Positions 29,753 through 41,839 of a stretch of 64,000 nucleotides of DNA are shown one piece after another (within the stretch, counting starts at the first letter, position 1; every line of letters begins with the position of its first letter). The stretch comes from Tatlockia sp. GTDB taxonomy: Bacteria; Pseudomonadota; Gammaproteobacteria; Legionellales; Legionellaceae. Location of the stretch: assembly GCA_013697725.1 (NCBI GenBank), contig JACCWI010000011.1, positions 1-64,000 of the forward strand, written 5' to 3'. The notes beneath the pieces are model-generated. The model was not told the DNA's origin, did no database searches, and worked only from the letters and a program-made list of their open reading frames with translations. The position numbers and the translations under genes were made by a program.

Positions 29753-32173
29753 CTACTCCTCAGTTATAGTGGATACTAACACATCACGAAAACCGCCATC
29801 TAAAGGCCCAACAATACCCGTTCTTTCCATCTCTTCCACCAGTCGTGCCGCGCGATTGTATCCCACTTTAAAGCGACGTTGGACAGAGGAAATTGATGCT
29901 TTTCTAGTTTGAATAACGAATTCTACTGCTTGATCATAAAGAGGATCAGCATCCTCAGTATCCCCGCCCTCTTCATTAAATCCGCTTTCGCAATCGGAAG
30001 CTTGGGTTATATCATCAAAATATACCGGTTCTCCACGGGCACGCCAATCATCCGCGATACGATGCACTTCTTTGTCATCAACAAAAGCACCGTGCACCCG
30101 AAGAGGAGCACCGCTACCCGGTGCTAAATAAAGCATATCCCCAAAACCTAATAATTGCTCCGCACCTTGCTGATCTAAAATAGTTCGTGAATCAATTTTT
30201 GATGACACCTGAAAAGACATACGAGTAGGAATATTAGATTTTATCAAACCAGTCAAGACATCCACTGAAGGACGTTGTGTAGCAAGAATCAGATGAATTC
30301 CGGCAGCACGTGCTTTTTGGGCAATTCTCGCAATCAATTGCTCTACTTTTTTGCCAACCACCATCATCATGTCTGCTAACTCATCAATCATCACAACAAT
30401 ATAAGGTAAAGTTTGCAAAAGAGGCGCTGTTTCATCCACTGAGTCTGTAGACTTCCAAAGGGGATCGTGTAAGGGATTTCCTTTTGCTTCTGCTTCAATG
30501 ACCTTCGCATTAAAGCCCGCAAGATTTCGAACACCTAAAGCAGACATTAAACGATAGCGCCTTTCCATCTCCCCTACACACCATCGTAAGGCAGCAGCGG
30601 CTTCTTTCATGTCAGTTACAACCGGGGTTAATAGATGAGGAATACCATCATAAACTGACAATTCCAACATTTTAGGATCAACCATTATTAAGCGCACTTC
30701 ATCAGGCGTTGCCTTGAAAAGTATACTTAATATCATGGCATTAATGCCCACTGATTTACCTGAACCTGTAGTCCCTGCAACCAGAAGATGAGGCATCTTT
30801 GCCAGATCAACCACCATTGGATGACCGGCTATATCAACGCCTAGAGCAAGTGTCAAAGGTGAATGCGCTTGTTGATAAACATCAGCGGAAAGTACTTGCG
30901 ATAAGCATACCATTTCTCGATGTTGATTAGGTAACTCAAGACCCACCACCGTTTTCCCGGGAATCACTTCAACAACCCGCACTGATGTAACCGACAGGGA
31001 GCGAGCTAAATCCTTGGCAAGTGCTGTTAATTTAGACACTTTAATTCCGGCCGCTAATTGCAGTTCAAATCGAGTAATTACAGGACCAGGATGTACGGCC
31101 ACCACATCCGCTTGTATGCCAAAATCAAGTAAATGCTGCTCGACTTCCCTGGATACGTTTTCTAATTCTTGGTGAGTATAGCCGCCCATTGCTTTTCCGG
31201 GTTTACCTTTATCAAGCAAGCTCAAGGAGGGTAAACCCGCAGATACCAATGATTGACCTTTAGAACTACGTGTTTCTTTAGGTTGTTCTTTACTCGTAGA
31301 ATCCTTGAAAATCTCTTTTACAGCTTTTATTGGTGTAGGTAGCGAAACAGCAGGACCTGAGTGGTTAAGATTTAGATTGCGGCTATTTGGTTCGGGTGCG
31401 GTATCAATCGGCAATTTGGGTTCAACTTTTTCTTTTTGAGAGGCAAATAATTTAGGTGCGGCTTTGCTTGTAGTTGTCACCGCTCTTTTGAGATAGTAAC
31501 TTTTAAATTTTCCACTAAACATTTGATAGTTTGAGATTAGGGTGCGCAAAGCCCAGTTAAGAATATTAAAGGAGATTGCCCCTAATTTTTCAACTGCAGA
31601 GACCCAGGATAACCCGGTCAATAACGTTATCCCAGCTAAAAAAACCGCTACTAATACTAAGGTAGCACCCTGAATATTCATCGCATATTCAAAGCCTTCA
31701 GAAATAAAACTGCCAAGAATACCCCCCGCACTATGGTAACGATCAATTGATCGGATTTGAGGTTCTAAACTCGAAAGACCACAACCTCCAACCATTAAAA
31801 ATACCAAGCCTGAGCTACGTAAAAATAAGGCAGCTCTATTTAAGTCAGTAACTGTGCGCTGATCTTTTAAGATAAACCAGGATAAATAAGCAATGCAGAG
31901 TGGCAGCATAAAGGCAAAATAACCAAATAAAAAATAAAGCGCATCTGCAAGGTAGGCGCCGATTTGACCGCCAGCATTAGCAATGTCATTATTTGCCTTC
32001 GACACATGCGACCAACTTGGATCGCTAAGTTCATAAGTGCTGAGTGAAAGTAAAACGAATAAAACGCAAGCCGATAGAAGAATGAAAATACCTTCATTGA
32101 TACGATTGATAAAAAAATTCGGCAGGTTTTTTTTAGGTTTTCTTGCCTGATTACCCACTTGTTGTTTTCCCAT
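29753..32173 (-). CDS. ftsK: DNA translocase FtsK
   Basis: 806 residues. About four membrane spans in the first 190 residues (near 28-48, 74-104, 116-135, 167-190) anchor it at the septum. A short linker rich in Lys/Pro/Ser (about 230-330) follows; it is far shorter than in E. coli, close to SpoIIIE/Pseudomonas size. The motor domain has Walker A GTTGSGKS at 467-474 and [15 protein letters not shown]-terminal gamma winged-helix domain ([24 protein letters not shown]) would read KOPS and contact XerD. It couples chromosome segregation to division. Confidence 0.97.
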   Translation of the reverse strand: MGKQQVGNQARKPKKNLPNFFINRINEGIFILLSACVLFVLLSLSTYELSDPSWSHVSKANNDIANAGGQIGAYLADALYFLFGYFAFMLPLCIAYLSWFILKDQRTVTDLNRAALFLRSSGLVFLMVGGCGLSSLEPQIRSIDRYHSAGGILGSFISEGFEYAMNIQGATLVLVAVFLAGITLLTGLSWVSAVEKLGAISFNILNWALRTLISNYQMFSGKFKSYYLKRAVTTTSKAAPKLFASQKEKVEPKLPIDTAPEPNSRNLNLNHSGPAVSLPTPIKAVKEIFKDSTSKEQPKETRSSKGQSLVSAGLPSLSLLDKGKPGKAMGGYTHQELENVSREVEQHLLDFGIQADVVAVHPGPVITRFELQLAAGIKVSKLTALAKDLARSLSVTSVRVVEVIPGKTVVGLELPNQHREMVCLSQVLSADVYQQAHSPLTLALGVDIAGHPMVVDLAKMPHLLVAGTTGSGKSVGINAMILSILFKATPDEVRLIMVDPKMLELSVYDGIPHLLTPVVTDMKEAAAALRWCVGEMERRYRLMSALGVRNLAGFNAKVIEAEAKGNPLHDPLWKSTDSVDETAPLLQTLPYIVVMIDELADMMMVVGKKVEQLIARIAQKARAAGIHLILATQRPSVDVLTGLIKSNIPTRMSFQVSSKIDSRTILDQQGAEQLLGFGDMLYLAPGSGAPLRVHGAFVDDKEVHRIADDWRARGEPVYFDDITQASDCESGFNEEGGDTEDADPLYDQAVEFVIQTRKASISSVQRRFKVGYNRAARLVEEMERTGIVGPLDGGFRDVLVSTITEE

Positions 32174-32175
32174 AA

Positions 32176-33883
<1,708 letters not shown>

Positions 33884-34057
33884 AAAGCTAAAGAGTTTGT
33901 TAGTTAGAACTCAAAACACTCGTTAAGCTGAGTGCCTAGCCTGGGTTTTGATAAATTCTTTACTAAAATCAAGCAAGAATGCATGAGAGCTGATTGCCAT
34001 TTACTGAAATCTAGTGCATTATTTGCGCTTTGTTAGAAACAATTTTTTGAGAGACCC

Positions 34058-34279
34058 ATGGCGAAAGAAGATCATATAGAAATGCTTGGCACAGTTATCG
34101 ATACCCTACCTAACACAATGTTCAGAGTAGAGTTAGAAAACGGCCATGTTGTTACCGCTCATATTTCAGGTCGTATGCGTAAGAATTATATTCGTATTTT
34201 AACGGGTGATAAGGTTAAAGTAGAGCTTACTCCTTATGACTTAAGCAAGGGGCGTATTATTTTTCGTGATAAAAACTAG
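34058..34279 (+). CDS. infA: Translation initiation factor IF-1
   Basis: 73 residues, one OB-fold (S1-like) domain: [62 protein letters not shown]. It binds the 30S A site during initiation. The ATG follows GAGAG. It lies downstream of aat, an arrangement seen in several gammaproteobacteria. Confidence 0.98.
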   Translation: MAKEDHIEMLGTVIDTLPNTMFRVELENGHVVTAHISGRMRKNYIRILTGDKVKVELTPYDLSKGRIIFRDKN

Positions 34280-34429
34280 GCCTTAATCAAAAATCACTTA
34301 GGCCCAGCTTCTTCTAAATTCAGAATCCTGCGGCCCAGGCTGAGCCAAATTTCAAATGCACCAACAATTTCTTTGGATCACCGCGGTTTTCCAGCGTTCC
34401 AAATTCTTTTTTTTGAGCATCCTAACCGA

Positions 34430-34457
34430 ACCCAGCACGATAACTGGGGTGCCTTTT
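34430..34457 (+). terminator. Possible infA terminator
   Basis: CCCAG (34431-34435) pairs with CTGGG (34444-34448) over an 8-base loop, followed after GTGCC by five T. The stem is short, so this is a weak call. It ends where convergent pmbA stops. Confidence 0.35.
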
Positions 34458-35815
34458 TAATGTCCGGCGATAGTCATTTGTTCAATTAATATAGAGCCAC
34501 AATGGGTAGAAATATTAGGATTGCGATCTGAGCCCACTGCAACGATAGCTTTAAACATATCTTTTAAATTTCCTGCTATGGTGATTTCTTCAACCGGAAA
34601 CTGAATCTGACCATTTTCAACCCAAAAACCACTAGCTCCACGGGAATAATCACCTGTTAAGCCATTGACTCCTTGCCCCATTAGCTCTGTTACCAGCAAA
34701 CCTTTATTCATTTTTTTCAACAAGTCTTGCAAGTCACCTGCAGTAGGATCAACCGTTAAATTATGAACTCCGCCAGCATTAGCGGTAGTTTTCAAGCCCA
34801 TACGCCTTGCTGAATAGCTGCCTAAAACATATTGTAAGACCTTACCATCTTCAACAAACACATTATTCCGGGTAGGTACTCCTTCGCTATCAAAGGGTGA
34901 ACTACCTAGAGCCCTTAGCAGTAACGGTTGTTCATAAATTTTTATCATTTCGGGAAAAACTTGCTGTTCCAGAGAATCTAATAAAAAACTATTTTTACGA
35001 TATAAATTTCCACCGTTAATGGCATTAATAAAACTCGAAATTATACTGCTTGAAACACGTGAAGAAAATAATATCGGTGATTTTTGAGTTTTAACTTTCT
35101 TAGCACCTAAACGCCTTGTAGCTCTTTCTACCGCATTGCCTGCTAACTTCTCCAGACAATATAAATCTTCAGGCCGTCGTGCTGTAGTATAGTCATAGTC
35201 ACGTTGCATGAGTTCGCCCTCTTTAGCAATCAGAGAACAACTTATACTATGTCTTGTGCTTTGAATTAGGCCTTCACCCCCATAGGTATTAGCATAACCG
35301 CCGCAAAAGCTATAGGTTGAAAAATTCACACCATCGGAATTGGCAATTCGTTTATCCAATGATAAAGCCAGTTTCTCACAGGCTAGCGCCTTCTCTATGG
35401 CCTCAGGTGGACTAATATCCCAGGGGTAATAAAGATCCAAATCCGGATAATTGTTATTTATTAATTCTCGATCAGCAAGACCAAAACAAGGATCTGCGGC
35501 ACTTACACGAGCAATATCACAAGCAGCAGTCACCAATGCATCCAAGGCTGCTGGTGAAGTATCGGTACTGCTTGCTCCGCCTTTACGTTGACCAATATAC
35601 ACAACCAGACTCACACCTTGATCTTCACTAAAAGCAACCGTTTCTACTTCACCCATACGCACATCAACTGAATAACCACTGTCATGATTTACTGAAACCA
35701 TTGCGTCGCTTGCTCCATGCGCTTTAGATCGGGCTAATACATCTTGCATTAAATCGTTTAATTTCTTGGTTGACTTAGTTGTCACTCTATTGCTATTTTC
35801 CTCAGATAATTCCAT
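34457..35815 (-). CDS. pmbA: Metalloprotease subunit PmbA (TldE)
   Basis: 452 residues. The TldD/PmbA family marks are clear: VRMGEVETVAFSEDQGVSLVVYIGQRKGGASS, SDGVNFSTYSF, the mid-domain VPTRNNVFVEDGKVLQYVLGSYSARRMGLKTTANAGGVHNL, and the C-terminal GDYSRGASGFWVENGQIQFPVEEITIAGNLKDM. With TldD it forms a protease that unwinds and cuts small peptides (microcin maturation, CcdA turnover). PmbA lacks the zinc HExxxH helix of TldD, as here. TldD is not in the window. Confidence 0.95.
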   Translation of the reverse strand: MELSEENSNRVTTKSTKKLNDLMQDVLARSKAHGASDAMVSVNHDSGYSVDVRMGEVETVAFSEDQGVSLVVYIGQRKGGASSTDTSPAALDALVTAACDIARVSAADPCFGLADRELINNNYPDLDLYYPWDISPPEAIEKALACEKLALSLDKRIANSDGVNFSTYSFCGGYANTYGGEGLIQSTRHSISCSLIAKEGELMQRDYDYTTARRPEDLYCLEKLAGNAVERATRRLGAKKVKTQKSPILFSSRVSSSIISSFINAINGGNLYRKNSFLLDSLEQQVFPEMIKIYEQPLLLRALGSSPFDSEGVPTRNNVFVEDGKVLQYVLGSYSARRMGLKTTANAGGVHNLTVDPTAGDLQDLLKKMNKGLLVTELMGQGVNGLTGDYSRGASGFWVENGQIQFPVEEITIAGNLKDMFKAIVAVGSDRNPNISTHCGSILIEQMTIAGH

Positions 35816-35863
35816 GGTAATTATGCCCCTAATAAAGTTTATTCATAAGGATACAAGATTAAT

Positions 35864-36646
35864 ATGCCCAGGCAAACCATTGAACTTAGAAAATGGCTGA
35901 CCCGAGCCTTTAAATGCTCAATGATCGCTTCATTATTGTTATTTTTTACAAATTTATCGAATGCAGAAAGTAGTTGGCGAACGCTTGCTCCTGGAATTGA
36001 GTATCAGGATCTTGATAGTAGTTTTCTAACCCCTTGGTCTCATGTTCATGTTTTTCGTATTAATCTTAAAGAAAATAAACTTTCCCTCGTTTCAGCAAAA
36101 GATTTAGCGCGTGAGCATGCCTCTATTGAAGAATATGCGGAGTTTAGCAAAGCATTAATTGCTGTTAATGGGGGGTTTTTTGATAGTAATTACAAACCTT
36201 TAGGTTTACGTATTTATGATAAACATCAGAAAAATCCAGCAAAAAATATTTCCTGGTGGGGTGTTTTTTACGTAAAAGAGCAAAAACCACATCTTTTAAG
36301 CTTCTCCCAATATACTCCTGATCGGCAGATTGAATTTGCCATCCAAAGCGGACCCAGGCTGTTAATTAATAACCGCATTCCTCCGTTAAAACCAGGCAGA
36401 GCCGAGCGCTCTGCCTTAGGTATAACCCACGATGGTCGCGTGATAATTTTAGTTACTGATAATATGCCGCTTTCTACCACTGAATTAGCTCAACTGATGA
36501 AGGCACAGCCACTTAATTGCGAAAATGCACTAAATCTCGATGGAGGAAGCTCAAGTCAATTGCGTGCTCATCTTAATTCTTTCCAACTGGATGTACATGG
36601 TTTTTCCAATGTGAGCGATGCGGTAATAGTTAAGTCTAATGGCTAA
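35864..36646 (+). CDS. Secreted phosphodiester glycosidase-like protein (NAGPA/DUF2233)
   Basis: 260 residues with a long signal peptide (cleavage likely after SNA, residue 34), so periplasmic or exported. AVNGGFFDSNYKPLGL and the final NLDGGSSSQLRA are the hallmark motifs of the domain first known from the mannose-phosphate uncovering enzyme NAGPA; RSALGITHDGRVIILVTD lies between. The family hydrolyses sugar phosphodiesters; the bacterial substrate is usually unknown. It is divergent from pmbA, with 48 bp between starts. Confidence 0.85.
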   Translation: MPRQTIELRKWLTRAFKCSMIASLLLFFTNLSNAESSWRTLAPGIEYQDLDSSFLTPWSHVHVFRINLKENKLSLVSAKDLAREHASIEEYAEFSKALIAVNGGFFDSNYKPLGLRIYDKHQKNPAKNISWWGVFYVKEQKPHLLSFSQYTPDRQIEFAIQSGPRLLINNRIPPLKPGRAERSALGITHDGRVIILVTDNMPLSTTELAQLMKAQPLNCENALNLDGGSSSQLRAHLNSFQLDVHGFSNVSDAVIVKSNG

Positions 36647-36722
36647 AAAAAATTTTATTATTTTCTCTGCTAGATAAAAACCGATTTGCTAAGATTTACA
36701 GCAACGAAAAATGCCACACAAC

Positions 36723-36815
36723 TTATCCACAGCTTATACCGTATTTATCCCCTTGACCTGCGCTAAAAAACACAATATATGGGAAAAAATTTATTTTTAC
36801 TACAACATATTGTGT
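36723..36815 (+). promoter_or_regulatory. nrdAB control region: DnaA box, promoter, two NrdR-like boxes
   Basis: TTATCCACA at 36723-36731 is a perfect DnaA box. TTGACC (36753-36758), a 17-base spacer and TATATG (36776-36781) form a likely sigma-70 promoter. ACACAATATATGGGAA (36770-36785) and CTACAACATATTGTGT (36800-36815) match the 16-bp NrdR box at 12 and 13 positions by my count. Their starts are 30 bp apart, near the 31-32 bp usual for NrdR pairs. The first NrdR box covers the -10, which fits repression. Confidence 0.7.
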
Positions 36816-36921
36816 CTTTGGGTAACTATACTTTAAGATATGAATCGTCCAGTATTTTCTGGACCACCTATTTCAAGGAATGCAATTAGGTGGGTAACAA
36901 ATAACATTCAGTGGAGAAAAC

Positions 36922-39744
36922 ATGTCTGAGATTCTAGAACCGGTAAAAGATGTACCGCAAACAAGTCAACTGGAATTGACCGCTAATGCCCCTGGTTCAT
37001 TGAAAACCATTAAACGTAATGGCAAAGTTGTTGCCTTCGATGAAAGCAAAATTAAAGTGGCGATAACTAAAGCATTTATTGCTGAAGAAGGTAAAAATGC
37101 CGCTGCTTCAAACCGCATTCATCAGCAAGTGGATGAAATAACTCGACAAATTACTCAAGCTTTCAATCGTCGTCTTCCGAGTGGCGGCACAATGCACATC
37201 GAAGATATTCAAGATCAAGTCGAATTGGCTTTGATGCGTAATGGTGAATATAAAGTAGCACGTGCTTATGTTCTTTATCGTGAAGAGCATCGCAAAGCCC
37301 GTGAAGTTAATCCAAGCCAGCAAAATAGTGATCCAAAAACACTGTTAATCACTATGCCAAATGGCAAACTGGTTCCCTTGGACATGGCTCGCGTTCATAC
37401 CATAGTGGCTGAAGCCTGTCGTGACTTAGACGATGTAAAAGAAGAGCCTGTTATAAAAGATGCCATGCGTAATCTCTTTAATCAGGCAAAATTGGAAGAT
37501 GTTCATAAAGCATTAATAATGTCTGCCCGTGCACTCGTCGAAAAAGAACCCAATTATACTTATGTTTCTGCACGTTTATTATTAGATAGTTTACGCTCTG
37601 AAGCATTAAATAAATTGCAAATACAAACCGAAGCCACTTTTGACGAAATGACCGCACTTTATCCTGCTTACTTTAAATCCTACATCGCTCAAGGAATTAG
37701 CCAAGGCATCTTAGACCACGAGCTGAGTAAATTTGATTTGGAAAAACTTGGCAAAGCGTTATTGCCTGAGCGGGACATGCAGTTCACTTATTTAAGTTTA
37801 CAAACCCTTTATGATCGCTATTTTATTCATGAAAATGGCTTGCGCTATGAATTACCTCAAGCGTTCTTTATGCGTGTGGCAATGGGTCTTGCTATTCGGG
37901 AAAAGGACCGTAATAAGAAAACCATTGAATTTTACACACTTCTTTCTTCTTTTGATTATATGTCCTCTACGCCAACGCTTTTTAATGCAGGCTCAGTTAG
38001 ACCACAATTATCAAGCTGCTATTTAACAACAATCCCTGATAATCTTGATGGAATTTACTCTGCTATAAAAGATAATGCTCTGTTGTCAAAATTTGCAGGC
38101 GGCTTAGGTAATGATTGGACTCCTGTGCGCGCAATGGGTTCACATATTATAGGAACCAATGGTAAATCTCAGGGCGTTGTACCTTTCCTCAATGTTGCTG
38201 ATGCAACAGCGGTAGCGGTTAATCAGGGAGGCAAACGTAAAGGTGCAGTTTGTGCTTATCTTGAGTGCTGGCATCGTGACGTTGAAGAGTTCCTTGACTT
38301 ACGTAAAAATACCGGTGATGACAGACGACGTACGCATGATATGAATACTGCGCTCTGGATTCCCGATTTATTCATGAAGCGCATGTATGAAGAAGGTGAG
38401 TGGACACTTTTTTCGCCTGATGAAGTGCCGGAACTACATGACCTCTACGGTAAAGCCTTTGAAACCAAGTATATTGAATATGAAGATAAAGCACGTCGTG
38501 GTCATCTTAGAAATGTTAAAACTTTACCGGCTCTTAAACTATGGCGTCGAATGCTATCCATGTTGTTTGAAACAGGTCATCCATGGCTTACCTTTAAAGA
38601 CCCCTGCAACCTTCGTTCACCACAGCAACATGCGGGAGTAATTCATAGTTCCAATCTTTGTACTGAGATAACGCTCAATACTTCACAAGATGAAATTGCA
38701 GTCTGTAATTTAGGGAGTATTAATCTTCCAGCCCACATTAATAATGGTAAACTGGATCGTCAAAAATTAAAGCAAACAATCAATACTGCCGTGCGTATGC
38801 TGGATAACGTAATTGACATTAACTATTACTCCGTACCGCAAGCGCGTAATTCAAATTTACAACATCGTCCAGTAGGCTTAGGTTTGATGGGATTTCAAGA
38901 TGCACTTTATGCTTTGAAGATTGATTATACTTCGAAAGAAGCAATTGAATTTGCTGATGAATCCATGGAATTAATTAGCTATTATGCAATCGAAGCTTCT
39001 TGTGATTTAGCTAAAGAACGAGGCAGTTATTCTACTTATGAAGGATCTCTCTGGTCAAAAGGAATTCTGCCTATTGATTCTATTAATTTATTACAGCAGA
39101 CCCGTAATCAATACCTCGAACAAGATCGCTCACAACGCCTTGATTGGGAGAGACTGCGAGTTAAGGTTCGTACTCAGGGAATCCGTAACTCAAACGTTAT
39201 GGCTATAGCCCCAACAGCAACCATTTCTAATATCTGTGGAGTATCTCAATCCATTGAGCCCACCTACCAAAATCTTTATGTAAAATCGAATTTGTCAGGT
39301 GAGTTTACGGTGATTAATCCTTACTTGGTTGCTGATTTAAAAGCACTTAAGCTTTGGGATGAAGTCATGGTCAATGATTTAAAATATTTTAATGGCTCGG
39401 TGCAGCCCATCAGCCGGATTCCTGCTGAATTGAAATCTCGCTACGCCACGGCTTTTGAAATTGAGCCGATGTGGTTAGTGGAAGCCGCATCTCGCCGTCA
39501 GAAATGGATAGATCAGGCCCAATCATTAAATATTTACATGGCTAAGCCATCGGGTAAAAATTTAGATACTTTGTACAAAAATGCTTGGTTACGTGGTTTG
39601 AAAACCACCTATTATCTACGTAGTCTGGGCGCTAGCAACGCGGAGAAATCCACAGTAACTGATGGAGTTCTTAATGCAGTTAAGGTAGAAAATGAGCCCC
39701 AGGTTTGCTCTATTCTTGACCCTGATTGTGAAGCTTGCCAGTAA
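36922..39744 (+). CDS. nrdA: Class Ia ribonucleotide reductase, alpha subunit
   Basis: 940 residues, longer than E. coli NrdA (about 760) because it carries two N-terminal ATP-cone domains in tandem (about 27-125 and 142-235), as in Pseudomonas NrdA. The catalytic barrel is complete: STPTLFNAGSVRPQLSSCYL with the first redox Cys, NLCTEITL with the thiyl-radical Cys, and IAPTATISNICGVSQSIEPTYQN. The C-terminal redox pair is in the CxxCQ tail (DCEACQ). Reduces ribonucleoside diphosphates with NrdB. ATG follows GTGGAG and nrdB follows after 19 bp. Confidence 0.97.
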   Translation: MSEILEPVKDVPQTSQLELTANAPGSLKTIKRNGKVVAFDESKIKVAITKAFIAEEGKNAAASNRIHQQVDEITRQITQAFNRRLPSGGTMHIEDIQDQVELALMRNGEYKVARAYVLYREEHRKAREVNPSQQNSDPKTLLITMPNGKLVPLDMARVHTIVAEACRDLDDVKEEPVIKDAMRNLFNQAKLEDVHKALIMSARALVEKEPNYTYVSARLLLDSLRSEALNKLQIQTEATFDEMTALYPAYFKSYIAQGISQGILDHELSKFDLEKLGKALLPERDMQFTYLSLQTLYDRYFIHENGLRYELPQAFFMRVAMGLAIREKDRNKKTIEFYTLLSSFDYMSSTPTLFNAGSVRPQLSSCYLTTIPDNLDGIYSAIKDNALLSKFAGGLGNDWTPVRAMGSHIIGTNGKSQGVVPFLNVADATAVAVNQGGKRKGAVCAYLECWHRDVEEFLDLRKNTGDDRRRTHDMNTALWIPDLFMKRMYEEGEWTLFSPDEVPELHDLYGKAFETKYIEYEDKARRGHLRNVKTLPALKLWRRMLSMLFETGHPWLTFKDPCNLRSPQQHAGVIHSSNLCTEITLNTSQDEIAVCNLGSINLPAHINNGKLDRQKLKQTINTAVRMLDNVIDINYYSVPQARNSNLQHRPVGLGLMGFQDALYALKIDYTSKEAIEFADESMELISYYAIEASCDLAKERGSYSTYEGSLWSKGILPIDSINLLQQTRNQYLEQDRSQRLDWERLRVKVRTQGIRNSNVMAIAPTATISNICGVSQSIEPTYQNLYVKSNLSGEFTVINPYLVADLKALKLWDEVMVNDLKYFNGSVQPISRIPAELKSRYATAFEIEPMWLVEAASRRQKWIDQAQSLNIYMAKPSGKNLDTLYKNAWLRGLKTTYYLRSLGASNAEKSTVTDGVLNAVKVENEPQVCSILDPDCEACQ

Positions 39745-39763
39745 ATAAATTGAGGAGAATTGT

Positions 39764-40870
39764 ATGCCAGCAATTGAAATAGAACAAAATAACAGCGTGA
39801 ATTTTCTAAATCCTTTAGGACTTGAATCGCCAGAATTGGGTGCAGACCGAATTCAAGTTGATGATAAGAAAATCATCAACTGCCGTGCTGATTTAAATCA
39901 ATTAGTTCCCTTTAAATATACTTGGGCTTGGGATAAATATTTAACCGCTTGCGCCAATCATTGGATGCCTAATGAAATTAATATGAGCGCCGATGTGGCT
40001 TTGTGGAAAGATCCCAATGGTTTAACCGAAGATGAGCGCGTAATTATTTTACGTAACTTAGGCTTTTTCTCCACAGCAGACTCCTTAGTTGCCAATAACT
40101 TAGTATTAGCTGTTTATCGCCATATAACTAATCCTGAATGTCGTCAATATTTATTGAGACAGGCCTTTGAGGAAGCCTTACACACCCATGCTTATCAATA
40201 TATTATTGAGAGTCTAGGGCTTGACGAAACAGCGGTCTTTAATATGTATCGCGAAATTCCCTCTGTAGCTGCCAAAGCCTCTTGGGCCTTACCTTTTACC
40301 CAAAGCTTAGCTGATCCCACTTTCCACACAGGCACGCCTGAAAATGATCAACGTTTATTGCGTGATTTAATTGCCTTTTATGTGGTTTTTGAAGGTATTT
40401 TCTTTTATGTAGGGTTCACCCAAATTCTTTCTATGGGTAGACGCAATAAAATGGTTGGAACTTCTGAGCAATTTCAGTATATTTTACGCGATGAATCCAT
40501 GCACATGAATTTTGGTATTGATGTAATTAATCAAATTAAAATTGAAAATCCACATCTATGGACCCCAGCTTTTAAAGAAGAAATCATCGAATTAATTAAA
40601 GATGGTGTAGCGCTGGAATACCAATATGCAAAAGACACGATGCCCCATGGTATTTTAGGAATGAATGCGGAGATGTTTGAAGAGTACATCCATTACATTG
40701 CCAATCGTCGTCTTAGCCAGATTGGTTTAGCTGAACAGTATCCAGGCGCTGAGAATCCTTTCCCGTGGATGAGTGAAATGATGGACTTGAAAAAAGAGAA
40801 AAATTTCTTCGAAACACGTGTCATTGAATATCAGGCTGGTGGAACTCTTAACTGGGATGATGAAAACTAA
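39764..40870 (+). CDS. nrdB: Class Ia ribonucleotide reductase, beta subunit
   Basis: 368 residues, ferritin-like. By alignment with E. coli, the di-iron ligands begin at Asp106, Glu137 and His140, and the radical Tyr is Tyr144 in [11 protein letters not shown]; the later ligands lie in [14 protein letters not shown] and [10 protein letters not shown]. It is therefore a tyrosyl-radical class Ia subunit, not a radical-free or Mn/Fe variant. It starts after GAGGAG, 19 bp behind nrdA, in one operon. Confidence 0.97.
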   Translation: MPAIEIEQNNSVNFLNPLGLESPELGADRIQVDDKKIINCRADLNQLVPFKYTWAWDKYLTACANHWMPNEINMSADVALWKDPNGLTEDERVIILRNLGFFSTADSLVANNLVLAVYRHITNPECRQYLLRQAFEEALHTHAYQYIIESLGLDETAVFNMYREIPSVAAKASWALPFTQSLADPTFHTGTPENDQRLLRDLIAFYVVFEGIFFYVGFTQILSMGRRNKMVGTSEQFQYILRDESMHMNFGIDVINQIKIENPHLWTPAFKEEIIELIKDGVALEYQYAKDTMPHGILGMNAEMFEEYIHYIANRRLSQIGLAEQYPGAENPFPWMSEMMDLKKEKNFFETRVIEYQAGGTLNWDDEN

Positions 40871-40889
40871 TTAAAGAACATAGTTGTAA

Positions 40890-40931
40890 AACCGAAGTTG
40901 AATCGCAGTCAACCGAAGTGACATCGCAGTA
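40890..40931 (+). repeat. Two imperfect 21-bp direct repeats after nrdB
   Basis: The units at 40890-40910 and 40911-40931 share the pattern AACCGAAGT, then about four variable bases, then ATCGCAGT. They lie directly head to tail between the nrdB stop and the hairpin. I see no reading frame in them. Confidence 0.8.
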
Positions 40932-40933
40932 AC

Positions 40934-40954
40934 CCCCAACCCTTTGGGTTGGGG
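40934..40954 (+). terminator. Hairpin after nrdAB
   Basis: CCCCAACCC and GGGTTGGGG pair perfectly over a TTT loop. The following bases (AATTAATTA) are AT-rich but not a clean T tract, so it may be an imperfect terminator for nrdAB or an mRNA-stabilising stem. It lies 50 bp ahead of the LuxR-type gene. Confidence 0.6.
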
Positions 40955-41003
40955 AATTAATTATGATTGTTACCAAGCATTATAGCCACAGGAAATAATC
41001 AGC

Positions 41004-41837
41004 ATGAGTGAGTTTGTAAATTTAGACCAGCATTTATGTATTAAGAGCACTCATCAGATCAGTAAAATTACTCGTCCTTTAAACCAAGCTTTTGGGACTC
41101 AGCATTTTCGTTATTTAAAATTGTATCAAGATGGCTCACGTATCTTACTGACTGACAATCCAGACTGTGTTCGGTTTATGTATGGTGAAGGGCATTATAA
41201 GCAAATGTGGTTTGATGGGGAGTTTCCACAACATTTGACTAATGGCTGGCATATTTGGGACGCGCTGCGAACGGAAGTCTGTAATAATCAAATTACACCT
41301 TTAGAGAAAGAAATTAATAAGCTGTTAAACTTATACCATGGCCTCACCTTTGTAAGTACAAGCCCTCAATACCATGAGATATTCACCTTCGACTCCCCTT
41401 TTGCCACTATCAATCAAGTCGATAAACAGTTATTCCGGCGTTTTATGTTCTATTTTAAAGAACAAGCCTCTGCCTTATTGAAAACAGCGAATAATGAACG
41501 TTTAATAGTTCCGCATAAACCCAAGCTAGAATTAACAGTAAATAACGTAAATCTAAAATCTGCTGCAATTGATGAATTTTTAACTAACACAGAAATATCT
41601 CGCTATTATCTCGGTGAAAAATATAATAATGCTTATTTAACACGGAAAGAGGTTAGCTGTATTTATTGGTTGCTAAAAGGGAAGACGGCTGAGGAAACAG
41701 CCGCTATAGAAGGAAATACAAAAAAAACAGTGCAGTGTCATTTAGAAAATATACGTAATAAACTCAACTGCCATAAGCAAACTCAAATTATACCTATCAT
41801 TTTAGAATCAGGCATTTTAGATACCTATATTATCTAG
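41004..41837 (+). CDS. LuxR-family transcriptional regulator
   Basis: 277 residues. The C-terminal LuxR-type helix-turn-helix is clear (about 210-270): LTRKEVSCIYWLLKGKTAEETAAIEGNTKKTVQCHLENIRNKLNCHKQTQ. The N-terminal two thirds (about 1-180) have the size of a ligand-sensing domain, but I cannot identify the autoinducer-pocket residues, and no luxI is nearby. Legionella carries several such regulators without a LuxI. ATG is preceded by ACAGGAAA. Convergent with the cupin gene, with only two bases between stops. Confidence 0.85.
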   Translation: MSEFVNLDQHLCIKSTHQISKITRPLNQAFGTQHFRYLKLYQDGSRILLTDNPDCVRFMYGEGHYKQMWFDGEFPQHLTNGWHIWDALRTEVCNNQITPLEKEINKLLNLYHGLTFVSTSPQYHEIFTFDSPFATINQVDKQLFRRFMFYFKEQASALLKTANNERLIVPHKPKLELTVNNVNLKSAAIDEFLTNTEISRYYLGEKYNNAYLTRKEVSCIYWLLKGKTAEETAAIEGNTKKTVQCHLENIRNKLNCHKQTQIIPIILESGILDTYII

Positions 41838-41839
41838 GC

